From NCBI RefSeq assembly GCF_035621475.1, contig NZ_CP141799.1:1538501-1602500 (forward strand): a stretch of 64,000 nucleotides of DNA, written 5' to 3'. The translations under genes were made by a program, and so were the position numbers. Of this stretch, positions 1 through 9,428 are shown piece after piece (the stretch's first letter is position 1; each line of letters opens with the position of its first letter). The notes beneath the pieces are model-generated. The model saw only the letters and a program-made list of their open reading frames with translations. It was not told the DNA's origin and searched no databases. This DNA comes from Pseudomonas paeninsulae (lineage in GTDB: Bacteria > Pseudomonadota > Gammaproteobacteria > Pseudomonadales > Pseudomonadaceae).

Positions 1-20
1 CCCACCCTACAAAAACTCAT

Positions 21-184
21 ATTCTCGGACAGTCCCTAGGAGGCTGTCCGAGAATAGCAATTGACTGCAAATTGTAGGTTGACGCTGAGGGACGAAGCCC
101 AACAAAATCAGCATGTTGGGCTTCGCTGAGCTCAGTCTACGCGCCCCGGCCCAACCTACAAAAATCCGTATTCTCGGACAGCCT
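21..184. repeat. Inverted-repeat (MITE-like) element
   Basis: The 15-base arm at 41-55 (AGGCTGTCCGAGAAT) recurs inverted at 170-184, and a further inverted partial copy lies at 21-32. Inside are nested inverted pairs: TGTAGGTTG near 77 against CAACCTACA near 151, and a GCCCAAC/GTTGGGC hairpin. There is no coding potential. The whole can fold as one long cruciform and may act as a terminator for the minus-strand gene that ends at 186. MITE status is inferred from structure only. Confidence 0.6.
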
Positions 185-185
185 G

Positions 186-2513
186 CTAGAGGCTCGGTTC
201 GGTCAGCAGCGGCAGGCGGCAGCGCTCGACTTGCCACCAGGTCGGCAGCAGGCGGCGGATGGCGGGTTGGTTGAAGCGATCGTCGATCAGGTAGACCACG
301 CCCTGGTCGTCCGTGGTGCGGATTACTCTGCCGGCGGCCTGCACGACTTTCTGCAGGCCGGGGTAGAGGTAGGTGTAGTCGTAGCCCAGGTGGTTGCCGA
401 ACATGCCCTGCATGCGCTGCTTGATTTCCTCGTTGACCGGGTTGATCTGCGGCAGGCCGAGGGTGGCGATGAAGGCGCCGATCAGGCGCTCGCCGGGCAG
501 GTCGATGCCTTCACCGAAAGCGCCGCCAAGCACGGCGAAGCCAATGCCCTGGCTGGCGCTGCTGAACCGATCGAGAAAAGCCTGGCGCTGGCTTTCGTCC
601 ATCTGCCGCGACTGTTGCCAGACCGGGATCTGCGGGTGGGCGGCGCTGAATTCATCGAGCACCAGGCGCAGGTAGGCGTAGCTGCTGAAAAAGGCCAGGT
701 AGTTGCCCGGCCGTTCGGCGAATTGGCGCGCCATCAGCGCGGCGATCGGCGCCAGCGAGTAGTCGCGGTGGGCGAAGCGGGTCGACAGGTTGCTGACCGC
801 CTGCACCTGCAATTGCTCGGCGCTGAACGGCGACTCGACATCGATCCACGGCGTCTGCTGCGGCAGGCCGAGCAGGTCGGCGTAGTAGTGCGCGGGGCTC
901 AGGGTCGCGGAGAACAGGGTGCAGCTGTGGGCGGCGGCGAAGCGCGGGGCGAGGAAGGGCGCCGGCACTATATTGCGGATGCACAGGGTGGAGGTCGCGG
1001 GCCCGCTGGGGTTGTCGTCGCGGCTGATGTCGAACAGCGAATGGCTGTCGAAGGCTTCGGCGAGGCGGCAGAACAGCATGGCGTCCAGGTAGAAGTGCAG
1101 CAACTCGGCGGCGTTGCCCGCCGGTTGATCGGTGAGGTGATCGGTGAGGGTGCTGACGGCCTTGTGCAGGGCCATGATGAACAGGTCGGGGGCGGCGGGG
1201 TAGACCTGATAGGCCGCTTCCTGGTCGCGCTGCAGTTGTTGCCAGTGCCGGTTGACCCGCTCCAGTGGCGCCTTCATCACTGGCGGGGCGATGCGTCTGA
1301 GGGCCTCGAAGCGGGTTTGCTCGAGTTCGGCGGTGTACATGCCGCGGCCGCGCTCGATCAGGTTGTGCGCCTCGTCCACCAGCAGGGTCACGCGCCACTC
1401 GTTGAGCAGGGTCAGGCCGTGCAGCAGGCCGCCCATGTCGAAGTAGTAGTTGTAGTCGCAGACCACCACGTCGGCCCAGCGGCACAGTTCCTGACTCAGG
1501 TAGTAGGGGCAGATCCGATGCGCCAGCGCGGTTTCGCGCACGCTGTCCTGGTCCAGCCACTGGCGTTCCAGCGCGGCCTGGCGCGCGGCCGGCAGGCGGT
1601 CGTAGAAACCCTTGGCCAGCGGGCAGGAGTCGCCGTGGCAGGCCTTGTCCGGGTGCTCGCAGGCCTTGTCGCGGGCGACGTGTTCGAGCACCCGCAGCGG
1701 CATCGCGTGCTCCTGGCTGCGCAGGGTCGCCAGGGCGTCCAGCGCCAGGCGCCGACCGGGAGTCTTGGCGGTGAGGAAGAACAGGCGGTCCAGCTCCTGC
1801 TCGGGAAAGGCCTTGAGTTGCGGAAACAGGGTGCCGAGGGTCTTGCCGATGCCGGTGGTGGCCTGGGCCATCAGGCTGTGGCCGTCGCGGGCGGCGCGGT
1901 ACACCGACTCGGCCAGCTGACGCTGGCCGCTGCGAAACTGCTGGTGGGGAAAGCGCAGGCGCTCGAGCGCCTGGTTGCGCAGCAGGCGATGTGCGCGCTC
2001 GTGCTCGGCCCAGGTGATGAAAAGGCTGCAGTGCAGTTCGAAGAACTCACGCAGTTCATCGGCGCTGCAGCGCTGATGGAAGGCGGTTTCGTGCTGGCTG
2101 AGGACGTTGAAATAGACCACCGCCAGGTCGATCTCGGCCAGGCCGCGTTGCTGGCACAGCAGCCAGCCGTAGACCTTGGCCTGGGCCCAATGCAGCAGCC
2201 GGTGGTTCTCCGGGATGCGCGCGATGTCGCCGCGGTGGGTCTTGATCTCTTCCAGGCGGTTGTTGTCCGGGTCATAGCCGTCGGCCCGGCCGCGCACCTG
2301 CAGGCCTTGGTATTCGCCGCTCAGCGGCAGTTCCGCCTGGTAACCCGGACCGCGCCGGGAGACCACGATGGCGTGGCCGGTCATGCCTTCCTGGGCGGTG
2401 GGCGAGGGGGTGAAGCGCAGATCCAGGTCACCGACCTTGGCGGTAAATTCGCACAGCGCGCGCACCGCGACCTGATAGTTCATAGCCCCGTTATTCACGA
2501 CTAGTTGCTTCAT
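186..2513 (-). CDS. DinG/XPD-like superfamily 2 DNA helicase with N-terminal nuclease-like domain
   Basis: About 775 aa. The N-terminal ~150 residues carry a PD-(D/E)XK-like pattern (RADGYD, then EEIKTHRGD). Next come a Walker A (ATTGIGKT), a cysteine set around CEHPDKACHGDSCP and ICPYY compatible with an Fe-S cluster, a DEAH box (LLVDEAHNL) and motif VI (QAAGRVIRTT). This matches XPD/DinG-type Fe-S helicases, which unwind DNA 5'-3'. I chose ATG 2513 over GTG 2525 because it makes an ATGA overlap with the upstream FAN1 gene, so the two are probably translationally coupled. The pairing suggests a role in DNA repair (inference). Confidence 0.88.
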   Translation of the reverse strand: MKQLVVNNGAMNYQVAVRALCEFTAKVGDLDLRFTPSPTAQEGMTGHAIVVSRRGPGYQAELPLSGEYQGLQVRGRADGYDPDNNRLEEIKTHRGDIARIPENHRLLHWAQAKVYGWLLCQQRGLAEIDLAVVYFNVLSQHETAFHQRCSADELREFFELHCSLFITWAEHERAHRLLRNQALERLRFPHQQFRSGQRQLAESVYRAARDGHSLMAQATTGIGKTLGTLFPQLKAFPEQELDRLFFLTAKTPGRRLALDALATLRSQEHAMPLRVLEHVARDKACEHPDKACHGDSCPLAKGFYDRLPAARQAALERQWLDQDSVRETALAHRICPYYLSQELCRWADVVVCDYNYYFDMGGLLHGLTLLNEWRVTLLVDEAHNLIERGRGMYTAELEQTRFEALRRIAPPVMKAPLERVNRHWQQLQRDQEAAYQVYPAAPDLFIMALHKAVSTLTDHLTDQPAGNAAELLHFYLDAMLFCRLAEAFDSHSLFDISRDDNPSGPATSTLCIRNIVPAPFLAPRFAAAHSCTLFSATLSPAHYYADLLGLPQQTPWIDVESPFSAEQLQVQAVSNLSTRFAHRDYSLAPIAALMARQFAERPGNYLAFFSSYAYLRLVLDEFSAAHPQIPVWQQSRQMDESQRQAFLDRFSSASQGIGFAVLGGAFGEGIDLPGERLIGAFIATLGLPQINPVNEEIKQRMQGMFGNHLGYDYTYLYPGLQKVVQAAGRVIRTTDDQGVVYLIDDRFNQPAIRRLLPTWWQVERCRLPLLTEPSL

Positions 2514-4171
2514 GCGTCGGCCCACTGTACGTAGCAGACGTCCACCGGCATGCCGTGCTCGGCGCAGAACGCCAGCCAGCGGCGCTGGTTGTCCTGCAGG
2601 CGGTCGCCGGGGCCTTTGACCTCGATCATCCGGTAGCGCCGCTGCGCCGGCCAGAACTGGATCAGGTCGGGCATGCCCGCGCGGTTGGCCTTGATATCAG
2701 CCAGCAGGCGCTGGAACCAGGCCCGCAGGTGCGCCGCCGGCAGGCAGTCGAGGGCTTGCTCCAGTAACTGTTGATCGAGGGCGTTCCAGAATACGAAGGG
2801 CGACTGGATGCCGTATTTGTCGGCATAGGTCTGGCGGATCGTGCTCTTGTAGGCATCTGAATCCAGTTGCGCCAGGCAGGTGGCGAACAGTTCGGCGCGG
2901 CGCGGCTGGAAGTCGGGGCTGAGCAGATCCAGCGGGCCGCTCTGGAACGGATGGAAGAACGCGCCCGGCAACGGGGCGAAGATCGCCGGCCAGCAGAGCA
3001 GGCCGAACAGGCTGCAGATCAGGCTGTTCTCGACGTAGTGCACCGGCGCGTCCGCTTCGCTCAGGTGCAGCTTGACCCCGTATTCGACACTGTGACCTGC
3101 AGGCTTAGGCAGGCACAGGTCGAGGCGGGCCGGTGCGGGCGGCTTCGGTTTGCGCGGTTGCGGCAGGCCGAGCTGGCGGCGCAGACGCAGCAGCACACGC
3201 TCTAGCCCTTGTGCCTCGGCCTCGTTTTCCGCTGCCACGGCCGCCTGGCTGGCCAGTGCATGGGCGTCCGCGGCGCGGCCCAGGCCTTCCAGTACGCGGA
3301 TGCGGCGCAGGCGGGCGCCGGTAAACGGGCAGTCGACATAGCAGGCCAGGGCGTTTTCCAGCTCCCCGGCGCGTTCGAGATGTTGGCCCAGGCGAAACCG
3401 CAGCTTGGCCCGGCGCATGGCGAGAAAGGGCGTGGCGCAGTCCAGCGCGGCGATCTGTTGCAGCACTTCGGCGACCGGCTCGCCGGCCTCGCCACGCTCG
3501 TGGCAGCGTTGCAGCGCCAGGTAGCAGTCCACCTCTGCGCGCTGGGTGAATACCCGCGAGTCGGCGCTCAGCGCGACCGGTTCGTAGCGGAAGATGCCCA
3601 GATCGGCGAGGACGAACGCTGACCAGTCCTGCTGCAGGTTGCCGAAAAACAGCAGGCGCAGGCGTTCGCAGAGCGGATTGATGGCCAGGCTGTAAACCTG
3701 CTCGTCCAGCCGTGGGCACCAGTCGGCAAAGCTGCGCGACCGGCTGTGCTCGGCGGTCAGTTGAGCGAGCAGCTGAGGCTTCTTCAAGGCTTTGTGCGCC
3801 CGGGCGGCGAAGGCTTCGAGCAGTTCTTCCTTGCGCAGCAGCTCGAACAACTCCGCCAGCGCCAGCTCGGCGTCATGCCGAATCCACCCGGCGTCGAGCA
3901 GTGCCTGGGCGGCGTGCCGCGGGCAGCCAATCTCGGCGTAGGCCAGCTTGCTGGCGCGAAAATGCGGGCCCTTGCGCATGATCATGCGCACCAGCAGCGC
4001 CTGGCTGGGCAGCGCCAGCTCGCCGAAGCGGCGCAGGAATGCCTGCTCCTCGGCCAGCAACAGGTCGTGGTGACGCTCGCGCAGCCAGGCCAGGGCTTTA
4101 TGGAAGTTGCACAGGTAATACAGGCTGGGGTCGAGCTGAGGCTGCATGGGAAAACCGAATACTGTTTGCAT
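2510..4171 (-). CDS. FAN1-type VRR-NUC structure-specific nuclease
   Basis: About 553 aa. The C-terminus (last ~60 residues) has the VRR-NUC signature: PDL, then EVKGPGDRL followed by DNQ, the acidic and lysine metal-binding residues of this PD-(D/E)XK subclass. The N-terminal part, with LYYL and a helical region, fits bacterial FAN1 homologues such as the P. aeruginosa enzyme, which cuts branched and cross-linked DNA. It is first in a two-gene operon and its TGA overlaps the helicase ATG by four bases. An alternative ATG lies 24 bases downstream (MQPQL). Function is by family; the operon suggests interstrand crosslink or flap repair. Confidence 0.88.
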   Translation of the reverse strand: MQTVFGFPMQPQLDPSLYYLCNFHKALAWLRERHHDLLLAEEQAFLRRFGELALPSQALLVRMIMRKGPHFRASKLAYAEIGCPRHAAQALLDAGWIRHDAELALAELFELLRKEELLEAFAARAHKALKKPQLLAQLTAEHSRSRSFADWCPRLDEQVYSLAINPLCERLRLLFFGNLQQDWSAFVLADLGIFRYEPVALSADSRVFTQRAEVDCYLALQRCHERGEAGEPVAEVLQQIAALDCATPFLAMRRAKLRFRLGQHLERAGELENALACYVDCPFTGARLRRIRVLEGLGRAADAHALASQAAVAAENEAEAQGLERVLLRLRRQLGLPQPRKPKPPAPARLDLCLPKPAGHSVEYGVKLHLSEADAPVHYVENSLICSLFGLLCWPAIFAPLPGAFFHPFQSGPLDLLSPDFQPRRAELFATCLAQLDSDAYKSTIRQTYADKYGIQSPFVFWNALDQQLLEQALDCLPAAHLRAWFQRLLADIKANRAGMPDLIQFWPAQRRYRMIEVKGPGDRLQDNQRRWLAFCAEHGMPVDVCYVQWADA

Positions 4172-4307
4172 ATACAGATATCAGTGCGCCGCTCGCTTTG
4201 CAACGAGCAGGAGATGGGAGGCTGAGTCCGGCGCTGAGTTGTGGCGAGTTCAGAAGAGTTGTGAGCAGCGCGGCGCACGTGGCCAGCCGGTGGCACAGGG
4301 CGCTATC

Positions 4308-4470
4308 GTAGGATGCGGTTGAGCGCAGCGATACCCATCACCGCGAAGATCAACCCGCAGTTGGGCAGGCTTGCAGTTGCTGCTGCCAACCATTACCGAC
4401 CCGGGTCGTGATTGATGGATTAGCGAGGGGTATAGCTGCGCTCAAACCTACGCGGCCCGCCGCATCCTAC
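4308..4470. repeat. Imperfect inverted repeat in intergenic region
   Basis: GTAGGATGCGG followed by TTGAGCGCAGC at 4308-4330 is mirrored by GCTGCGCTCAA and CCGCATCCTAC at 4436-4470. The unit is about 160 bp. It lies in the otherwise gene-free stretch 4172-4637 between the divergent FAN1 gene and the lipoprotein gene. The rest of that stretch shows nothing I can name. Confidence 0.5.
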
Positions 4471-4637
4471 AAAAGCCGTCACCCCCGGGATTGCCTTCCG
4501 GCCTCTACCAAGACCGCACTCGGCACAGCGAAGGCGCGAACCGCCGGCAGGATCCGCCTCCGACTGCTTTACTTGAGCGCGGCAGCCGCACCGTCAATAC
4601 TGAGCCGGCTTCGATCATCCACCCCGTAAGGATTCCC

Positions 4638-5063
4638 ATGCGATTGATTTGTGCAGTACTGCCCCTGCTGGCGTTGGCCGGTTGTTCGTCCTTTCAGGCC
4701 GCTCCCGACAAGGTGACCGCGGTGCCCAGCGAGCGCTTGCTGGCCTACCAACAACCGGTCGAGGGCAGCGGGCTGATCGTGGTCAACCGCGACCTGGGCA
4801 TGCTCGGCGGCGGCTGCTACGTGGCGGTGCTGGTCGATCGCCAGGTGGCGGCGCGCATCGGCATAGGTGAACAGGCGCGCTTCCATGTGCCGCCGGGTAA
4901 CCGGGTGGTCGGCATTGGCATCGATGAGGCTGACGACACCCTCTGCGGCAAGGGCCGGCTGCGCCGCGAACTGGCGGTGCGGGTAGCCGAGGGTGAGAGC
5001 CAGCACCTGCGCATCATCAGTGAAGCCAAGAGCGGATTCGATATCCGTCCTGCCACGCCCTGA
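4638..5063 (+). CDS. Putative lipoprotein of unknown function
   Basis: 141 aa. The N-terminus is a lipoprotein signal: MRLICAVLPLLALAGC, lipobox LAGC with Cys at residue 16. The mature part is a small, probably beta-rich domain with GGCYVAVLVD and FHVPPGNRVVGIG. This resembles 3-isopropylmalate-dehydrogenase-annotated small Pseudomonas lipoproteins, but I do not assign a function. The start at 4638 was chosen because the signal peptide begins there; longer in-frame versions lack one. It stands alone, followed by an inverted-repeat element. Confidence 0.75.
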   Translation: MRLICAVLPLLALAGCSSFQAAPDKVTAVPSERLLAYQQPVEGSGLIVVNRDLGMLGGGCYVAVLVDRQVAARIGIGEQARFHVPPGNRVVGIGIDEADDTLCGKGRLRRELAVRVAEGESQHLRIISEAKSGFDIRPATP

Positions 5064-5081
5064 TTGCTCGCAAGCCTGAAA

Positions 5082-5154
5082 GGCTGTGAAAAAATGCTTA
5101 CCTACTGCGACCGCCTCCAGACGCCCGCTACCGGCGCTCGATATTTTCACAGCC
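5082..5154. repeat. Short inverted-repeat element (copy A)
   Basis: GGCTGTGAAAA at 5082 and TTTTCACAGCC ending at 5154 are perfect inverted ends of a 73-bp unit. Its interior (GCGACCGCCTCC, then GCGCTCGAT) recurs in diverged, longer form at 36610-36876. It may double as a transcription terminator after the lipoprotein gene. Confidence 0.55.
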
Positions 5155-5278
5155 TCTGAGCCTTGGCCGCTGGGGATTTCCCACCAGCCTGCAGGGCTGA
5201 TCTACTACACCTCCCCGTTACTGGGAGCGGCGGCTAGCGAGCGCGCCGTTGAGAATCTGCTTGTCGAGGAAAATACCC

Positions 5279-6232
<954 letters not shown>

Positions 6233-6331
6233 GCGGCCAAGACTCAGGGCGGTCTCGAGCAAGGGCCGGCTAATGAGGGCTATGTGACCTGAGCAAGCGC
6301 CCGCGGGTAACGCGCCAGCAACGTGGCTTAT

Positions 6332-6416
6332 GCATAACGTTTGAGCTAACCGGCGAGCAAAAGCGTAGCTTTGCGAGTCCAGCCGACGAAGTGAGTAAAG
6401 TTGAGCATTGTTAGGT
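6332..6416 (-). repeat. attC, terminal (leftmost) site
   Basis: Core GCATAAC at 6332 and GTTAGGT at 6410 bound an 85-bp inverted repeat. It differs from the other attCs internally (GAGCAAAAGCGTAGCTTTGCGAG apex region, GTTGAGC arm). It lies just after the stop of the 6432-6644 gene and no further attC lies beyond it. Confidence 0.75.
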
Positions 6417-6431
6417 GCTGATTAAAAATGT

Positions 6432-6644
6432 TCACGCCTTATATGCTATTGCAATACCGAAGCCTATGCAGGCTGCTGCAATTACTAGTGAAATATCTTC
6501 GGATACAGGCATTTTTGAGTGGCGATTAATTTGTAATTCTAGAGCTGCGGGGCCGAAAAATGTGCTTTTTATTAGCAATGCAAAGCCACAGGCAAAAATT
6601 AATCCACCAACTATTACTAAACCTGAGTCCTTTCTGCGGGCCAT
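6432..6644 (-). CDS. Cassette gene: small two-helix membrane protein
   Basis: 70 aa. There are two hydrophobic stretches, VIVGGLIFACGFALLI near residues 10-26 and ISLVIAAACIGFGIAIAY near 51-68, with a short polar loop between. It is the distal cassette and I do not recognise a family. The 5' core of this cassette (GTTAGAG, from 6656) does not complement the core at its attC (GTTAGGT), unlike nearly all others, so the cassette may be a fusion of two older ones. Confidence 0.55.
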   Translation of the reverse strand: MARRKDSGLVIVGGLIFACGFALLIKSTFFGPAALELQINRHSKMPVSEDISLVIAAACIGFGIAIAYKA

Positions 6645-6655
6645 TTTTAAGTAGG

Positions 6656-6731
6656 CTCTAACGTTTGGTTAAGGGGCGGACTTTAGCCCGTCCCAGTGAG
6701 CGAAGCGAACGATTTGAACCACTAGTTAGGC
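6656..6731 (-). repeat. attC
   Basis: Bounded by CTCTAAC (6656) and GTTAGGC (6725). It has the standard AACGTTTGGTTAAGGGG left arm and GATTTGAACC right arm. The apex GGACTTTAGCCC has one mismatch in its stem (A for G). It belongs to the DUF4926 cassette. Confidence 0.9.
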
Positions 6732-6743
6732 TCGCCGCAGAAT

Positions 6744-6971
6744 TCATTTTTGACCACTAAGTTTTAGCTCTTCCGGATACATTGCTGCGAGCCAAATAGT
6801 GCACCCATTACTACCAGAGTACTCGACCTCAAATGCCGGCTCTGGATTTGAGTACACCTCAATAATTGTTCCAACGTCCCCGATGCAAGGGTTCCGTTCG
6901 TAATCTGCACTCGACTTTGAAAAGCGCTCGTCTCGAAGTGCAATGACTTGGACAACATCGTATGGCTTCAT
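6744..6971 (-). CDS. Cassette gene: DUF4926 domain protein
   Basis: 75 aa. MKPYDVVQVIALRDERF, then GDVGTIIEVY and AFEVEYSGSNG, is the DUF4926 layout: a small SH3-like beta-barrel often found as a single-domain protein in cassettes and toxin-antitoxin or immunity neighbourhoods. The role is unknown. It fills its cassette completely, with matching cores GTTAGGC/GCCTAAC. Confidence 0.75.
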   Translation of the reverse strand: MKPYDVVQVIALRDERFSKSSADYERNPCIGDVGTIIEVYSNPEPAFEVEYSGSNGCTIWLAAMYPEELKLSGQK

Positions 6972-6977
6972 GTCGGG

Positions 6978-7054
6978 GCCTAACGTTTGGTTAAGGGGCG
7001 GGCTTTAGCCCGTCCCGAGTGAGCGAAGCGAACGGCTTGAACCGCTAGTTAGGT
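6978..7054 (-). repeat. attC
   Basis: GCCTAAC (6978) to GTTAGGT (7048). Apex CGGGCTTTAGCCCG, right arm CGGCTTGAACCGC. It belongs to the cassette encoding the 137-aa exported protein. Confidence 0.92.
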
Positions 7055-7060
7055 GCATAC

Positions 7061-7474
7061 CTACTCGGTATAGGCTTGGATATAGAAATAATCCGCGTTG
7101 CTACCGACACCAAAAAATGAGATAGAGCGCATACCTTGCAAATGTTCCCATCGCATGGTGAAGTCATTTGTGAAGGATGGGGTTTGAGCCTTTATGCCAA
7201 TTGAGCCTAGTGTGCTCTTGTTGAATGGAAGTGTGTCGATACCTTCAACCGTAATCCAGTCAGCCTTGCCTTTGATAAAGGTAATTTCAGTCTCCGCTTT
7301 TTCATATATGCACTTACGTCCGTATTTTGTACTCGTGCACTCTGTCGGCTGGCCAACCATCTCTGCTACTGCTGCCTCTGATTTTCCGATGATTCCGGGC
7401 ACGTCAATTAGTGTGTCATCAGCCAATAATACTTGCGACGAAAGAACGGCGATTGCAATTACGAGTGCTTTCAT
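7061..7474 (-). CDS. Cassette gene: exported protein of unknown function
   Basis: 137 aa. A cleavable signal peptide is likely (MKALVIAIAVLSSQVLLA, then DDTLID). The mature protein contains GKSEAAVAEMVGQP, CTSTKYGRKCIYEK (two Cys that may pair) and ITFIKGKADWITV. This is reminiscent of small periplasmic domains that follow a PGIIGKS motif, but I name no family. Cores GTTAGGT/ACCTAAC match, so the cassette is intact. Confidence 0.65.
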   Translation of the reverse strand: MKALVIAIAVLSSQVLLADDTLIDVPGIIGKSEAAVAEMVGQPTECTSTKYGRKCIYEKAETEITFIKGKADWITVEGIDTLPFNKSTLGSIGIKAQTPSFTNDFTMRWEHLQGMRSISFFGVGSNADYFYIQAYTE

Positions 7475-7531
7475 GCGGTGATAATCCTGTGTGGTTGTAC
7501 CTAACGTTTGGTTAAGGGGCTGGCTTTAGCC

Positions 7532-9168
7532 CAATGTCATCAACTTAAGCTCCCAGCCCTGCCTGGAGCAAGCAAATCCAGGGCTTGAGCGCTCGGTTGC
7601 AGCAGCACCGCCACCGGTTTTGCTCCCCGATTCAGCGCATGTGTAACCTTGGCGGCAGCTTAATGGGCGCCAATTCGCCTTAGCGAGCGGGTTTCTCTTT
7701 TTCCGGGCGAGCGCGTACCGACCGCTTCTGGCCAGCTTTTTTGCACGGCGTTTTTGGCGGTAGTGCGGGTTCTCAGCGCGTCGGTTTGGCCCCCTCGCAG
7801 CCGCGGCTGGCCGGGCGCTTGCGCTTACGCGGGAAGCTGCGCCCTGGACGCACGGCGCTGAGACTGTTGGTCATCAGCGCCAGCACGTTGGCCAGCCCCT
7901 GAGCACAGGGGCGCACCAGCAGCTCAACCAAGGTGTTCTTGAGGCGCGACACCCCTTGGGTGAAGTTGACCTTCCAGCGCAACTTGCGGCCTTTGTGGCG
8001 CTGCTCGATGACCGGTTGCAGCAGGTAGTTCATCAGCAGCCCCAGATTCTTCAGCAGTTGCCCGGCATGAAAGTCCTGCTTCACCGCTACCACGCTGCGA
8101 CCGCTGAAGTTGTCCAGACTCAGGGTCTGCTTGACGCGGCGGTAGTCCGTCTCGATGCCCCATCGGCGGTGGTAGAGATCCGCAAACACCTCGGCCGGGA
8201 AGGCCTGCCGGTCCAGCAGAGAGGTCAGCAACACTTCGCTTTCACCGCTCGCCAGCTCGACCCGAACCAAGCGTAATTCGACCTGGCCCGTGGGATCGAC
8301 GCCGGCCTCGGTACAAAACAAGCGCGCTTCTGGATGACTGGCCGCGAAGAACAGCGTGTCCTCGACCTGACCCGACCGGAGAAACTGTTTGACCTGCGCG
8401 TTGTAGCCACAAGGCAGGCGCATCAGGAAATGCCGCCGTTGCTGCTCGAACAGCGCGAACAACCAGTGCCCAGGGTAGCCGCGATCAAACAGCGTCAGGC
8501 TGTCAGGGGGCAGATGCGCGAGATGCAAGTGGGTGCAATCACGCTCGCCGACTTCGAATGGCACGATCAGGCTGTGCAGCGTTTGGCCGTCGGCGACGTC
8601 GTAGAGCATGGACAGGCGGGCAACGGGAAACTCGCTGTGGCTGCCAAAGAAGCGCGTCATGGCCGGCTCCAGCGGTAAATGTACGGTGGAGCCATCCACG
8701 GCGAGTACGCGTAGCCCGCACCACGTCTGGCGCAGCCCGAGGCTGTCGATCTGGTGCTGAAGGACTTGGTTAAGGCTCTCGAAGACCTCGGGCTTGAGCT
8801 TGCTGCGAGCCTTGCTGAAGGCTTGCGCGGTAACCACCTGGGTCTCGGCCGAGGCCTGATTTAGCACGCGATAGAACTGATCGAGTTCGGTCTGCAAGGC
8901 GGTGCGCGGCTGATTGAGCAAGAACAGGACGAGGTTCTTGAAGGTCAGCTGACGTCGGCGGGTAAAGTCTTGAGGGTGCTGGCGGTGGGTATCGATGAAG
9001 GCGGGACAATCAAGCTGGCTGGTTATTTTTTGTACAATTTTCAGGCCAGGGTTTGCTGGGCGGTGTCAAACGGTGTGGAATGAGAGGCCATAAGGAGTTT
9101 TCCTATGCGCTAATTTGAGCGCTAATTATATGATATTTATAGAGAAACTGCTTAAGTTGATGACATTG
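7532..9168 (-). mobile_element. IS4-family insertion sequence, copy 1
   Basis: 1637 bp with inverted ends CAATGTCATCAACTTAAG. The 10-bp target duplication GGCTTTAGCC lies at 7522-7531 and 9169-9178. Bases flanking the duplication here (T and A) differ from those at the other copies, which fixes the IS end at CAATG. The transposase reads on the minus strand. Identical in length and, as far as read, in sequence to the copies at 13239 and 15481. Confidence 0.95.
7773..9044 (-). CDS. IS4-family DDE transposase (copy 1)
   Basis: About 423 aa if read from the CTG at 9044; a shorter form starts at TTG 8921 (382 aa). DDE residues: D in LAVDGSTVHLP, D in LFDRGYPGH, and the IS4 C1 signature Y-x2-R-x3-E-x6-K in YHRRWGIETDYRRVK. 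The upstream extension (QLDCPAFIDTH, then LTFKNLVLFLLN) is typical of IS4 transposases, so translation probably starts before 8921. A 16-codon leader with a good Shine-Dalgarno (9091-9041) overlaps the CTG. Confidence 0.9.
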   Translation of the reverse strand: MKIVQKITSQLDCPAFIDTHRQHPQDFTRRRQLTFKNLVLFLLNQPRTALQTELDQFYRVLNQASAETQVVTAQAFSKARSKLKPEVFESLNQVLQHQIDSLGLRQTWCGLRVLAVDGSTVHLPLEPAMTRFFGSHSEFPVARLSMLYDVADGQTLHSLIVPFEVGERDCTHLHLAHLPPDSLTLFDRGYPGHWLFALFEQQRRHFLMRLPCGYNAQVKQFLRSGQVEDTLFFAASHPEARLFCTEAGVDPTGQVELRLVRVELASGESEVLLTSLLDRQAFPAEVFADLYHRRWGIETDYRRVKQTLSLDNFSGRSVVAVKQDFHAGQLLKNLGLLMNYLLQPVIEQRHKGRKLRWKVNFTQGVSRLKNTLVELLVRPCAQGLANVLALMTNSLSAVRPGRSFPRKRKRPASRGCEGAKPTR

Positions 9169-9221
9169 GGCTTTAGCCAGTCTCAGTGAGCGAAGCGAAC
9201 GATTTGAACCGCTAGTTATGT

Positions 9222-9326
9222 GCTTCACTTGAGCCATTGGTCTTACTCGTCTTGGTTTGTAGCCTTGGCTGATTATATTAAAACCTCACCGTATTGACGG
9301 TATTTCTAATTTCAGTAGAGGTTAGT
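9222..9326 (-). other. Gene-less short integron cassette
   Basis: About 105 bp lie between two attC sites with no ORF of useful length on the minus strand. Its cores (GTTATGT at 9215 and GCATAAC at 9327) agree at six of seven bases. It could be a remnant cassette or carry a non-coding or promoter function. I see no clear promoter in it. Confidence 0.5.
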
Positions 9327-9428
9327 GCATAACGCCCCAGTCAGCAGCCTAGCAATGTGCCAGCTTTTACGATTTTTTTTGTAAACCATGGGCGGCGCTG
9401 TAGGATTTGTTGAATTGATTCGTTACGC
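9327..9428 (-). repeat. Atypical attC of the methyltransferase cassette
   Basis: GCATAAC (9327) and GTTACGC (9422) bound a 102-bp region immediately downstream of the methyltransferase stop. The expected core from the cassette start (11377) is GTTATGC, so there is one mismatch. The interior has weak pairing (CAGCAGCC region with GGCGGCGCTG) and lacks the array's common sequence. Confidence 0.5.

Larger units (their letters stand above)
7499..9221 (-). repeat. attC interrupted by IS4-family copy 1
   Basis: The left part (ACCTAAC at 7499 to GGCTTTAGCC ending 7531) and the right part (GGCTTTAGCC at 9169 to GTTATGT ending 9221) together make one standard attC once the IS and one 10-bp duplicate are removed. 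The restored apex is TGGCTTTAGCCA. It belongs to the gene-less cassette at 9222-9326. Confidence 0.9.

Noticed and set aside
231..2504. 757-codon plus-strand ORF opposite the helicase
   Set aside because: It mirrors the helicase in high-GC sequence, has repetitive Gly/Ala/Val/Gln composition and no domain; a shadow of the true gene.
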